Of a DNA stretch of 6,462 nt, positions 5,609 through 6,462 are shown one piece after another. The notes below the pieces were generated by a model, which searched no databases, was not told the DNA's origin, and saw only the letters and a list, made by a program, of their open reading frames with translations. Within the stretch, counting starts at the first letter, position 1; each line of letters opens with the position of its first letter. The stretch comes from CAZRZN01 sp964604565 (lineage in GTDB: Bacteria > Pseudomonadota > Alphaproteobacteria > Rhodobacterales > Rhodobacteraceae), in contig CAZRZN010000243.1 in assembly GCA_964604565.1 (NCBI GenBank), positions 1 through 6,462 of the forward strand, written 5' to 3'. The position numbers and the translations under genes were made by a program.

Positions 5609-6462
5609 ATGGCTCTAACGATCTTTTCCATCATGATCGTCCTTCTGCTGCTTGGCTTTCCCATGATGATTCCGCTCATCACGGGGGCTTTCGTGGGCTT
5701 TTTCATGCTGTTCGGCGGGTTTTCCCAGATGGAAACCATGGTGCAGCAATTCATGGCGGGCATCCGGCCCGCCTCCCTCATCGCGGTGCCGATGTTCATC
5801 TTTGCCGCCGACATCATGACCCGCGGGCAGTCGGCCAATCGCCTGATCGACATGGTCATGAAATTCATGGGGCATCTCAAGGGCGGGTTGGCCATCTCGA
5901 CCGCCGCGGCCTGCACGATGTTCGGCGCGGTGTCCGGATCCACGCAGGCGACCGTGGTTGCGGTCGGCGGTCCCCTGCGGCCCCGCATGCTGAAGGCCGG
6001 ATACAAGGACAACTTTGTTCTCGCGCTGATCGTGAATTCATCGGACATCGCCTTTTTGATCCCGCCGTCCATCGGCATGATCATCTACGGCGTCGTGTCA
6101 AACACCTCGATCTCAGAGTTGTTCATCGCCGGGATCGGCCCCGGATTGCTGATCCTGTTCCTTTTCTCAATTTACTCGGTCATCTATGCCATTCGCCACG
6201 ACGTGCCGACAGAGGAAAAGGCGAACTGGATGGCCCGGCTGGTCGCTGTGCGCCGCGCGGTGTGGCCCCTCGGCTTTCCGCTCATCATCATCGGGGGCAT
6301 CTACGGCGGGATCTTCTCGCCCACAGAGGCAGCGGCAGCCTGCGTGTTCTATGCGCTGCTGCTCGAGGTGGTGGTCTTTCGGTCGATGAGCCTGGCGGAT
6401 GTCTATTCCACGGCGAAATCCACCGGCCTGATCACGGCTGTCGTGTTCATCCTCGTGGCGGC
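5609..6462 (+). CDS. uehC: TRAP transporter large permease (DctM family) UehC, partial at window end
   Basis: The frame is open from ATG 5609 to the window edge, giving 284 residues plus two bases; DctM proteins are usually about 425-440 residues, so roughly the first two thirds are present. It is the main transport subunit, embedded in the inner membrane and driving uptake with an ion gradient, usually sodium. Hydrophobic segments run throughout (for example 4-36, 54-70, 134-161, 170-194 and 216-235). DctM signatures are FGAVSGSTQATVVAVG at 105-120, FLIPPSIGMIIYG at 149-161 and GGIFSPTEAAA at 233-243. A strong AGGAGA (5595-5600) overlaps the last base of the uehB stop and lies 8 nt before the ATG, suggesting translation coupled to uehB. 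No defect is seen in the visible part. Confidence 0.93.
   Translation, partial: MALTIFSIMIVLLLLGFPMMIPLITGAFVGFFMLFGGFSQMETMVQQFMAGIRPASLIAVPMFIFAADIMTRGQSANRLIDMVMKFMGHLKGGLAISTAAACTMFGAVSGSTQATVVAVGGPLRPRMLKAGYKDNFVLALIVNSSDIAFLIPPSIGMIIYGVVSNTSISELFIAGIGPGLLILFLFSIYSVIYAIRHDVPTEEKANWMARLVAVRRAVWPLGFPLIIIGGIYGGIFSPTEAAAACVFYALLLEVVVFRSMSLADVYSTAKSTGLITAVVFILVA

Noticed and set aside
5584..6084. A 166-codon minus-strand open frame opposite uehC
   Set aside because: The + strand frame encodes a clear DctM permease with its signature motifs; the antisense peptide is a Met/Ile-rich mirror of membrane-protein codons.

Overview
The window reads as chromosomal DNA of a marine alphaproteobacterium, most likely a Rhodobacteraceae (Roseobacter-group) species. 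Reasons: high GC with strongly GC-biased third codon positions, tightly packed genes, and a set of neighbours that I recognise as the ectoine/5-hydroxyectoine utilisation locus known from Ruegeria pomeroyi. The assignment comes from remembered family sequences and gene order; no search was run.

Layout. Positions 1-153 hold no confidently identified gene, only a coding-like stretch on the + strand that may be the 3' end of a convergent gene. On the minus strand are ssd (154-1641, an aldehyde dehydrogenase of the succinate-semialdehyde dehydrogenase group) and, upstream of it, asnC (1759-2247, an Lrp/AsnC regulator); the two probably form one transcription unit. A short 61-bp divergent gap (2248-2308) separates asnC from enuR (2309-3700, +), a MocR-type regulator with a GntR winged helix fused to an aminotransferase-like PLP domain. 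A 234-bp gap then carries a two-copy direct repeat with a 22-bp period (candidate EnuR operator and promoter) and a leader inverted repeat. It is followed by uehA (3935-4939), uehB (5017-5595) and uehC (5609 to the window end, incomplete), which encode the periplasmic binding protein, small permease and large permease of a TRAP transporter.

How they work together. UehABC would import ectoine or 5-hydroxyectoine, driven by an ion gradient. The ring-opening, deacetylating and transaminating enzymes (EutD, EutE, Atf in the known pathway) are not in the window and may lie beyond either edge. Ssd would perform the last step, oxidising L-aspartate-beta-semialdehyde to L-aspartate. EnuR is the expected repressor of uptake and catabolism, relieved by a pathway intermediate bound to its PLP. 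AsnC is an expected feed-forward regulator.

The most interesting points are the divergent placement of asnC-ssd relative to enuR-uehABC, active-site substitutions in Ssd that argue against true succinate-semialdehyde activity, overlapping back-to-back -35 boxes between asnC and enuR with no visible ribosome site at either start, the 22-bp direct repeat before uehA, and a strong hairpin between uehA and uehB. The locus itself is a described system. I did not find an obviously new one.
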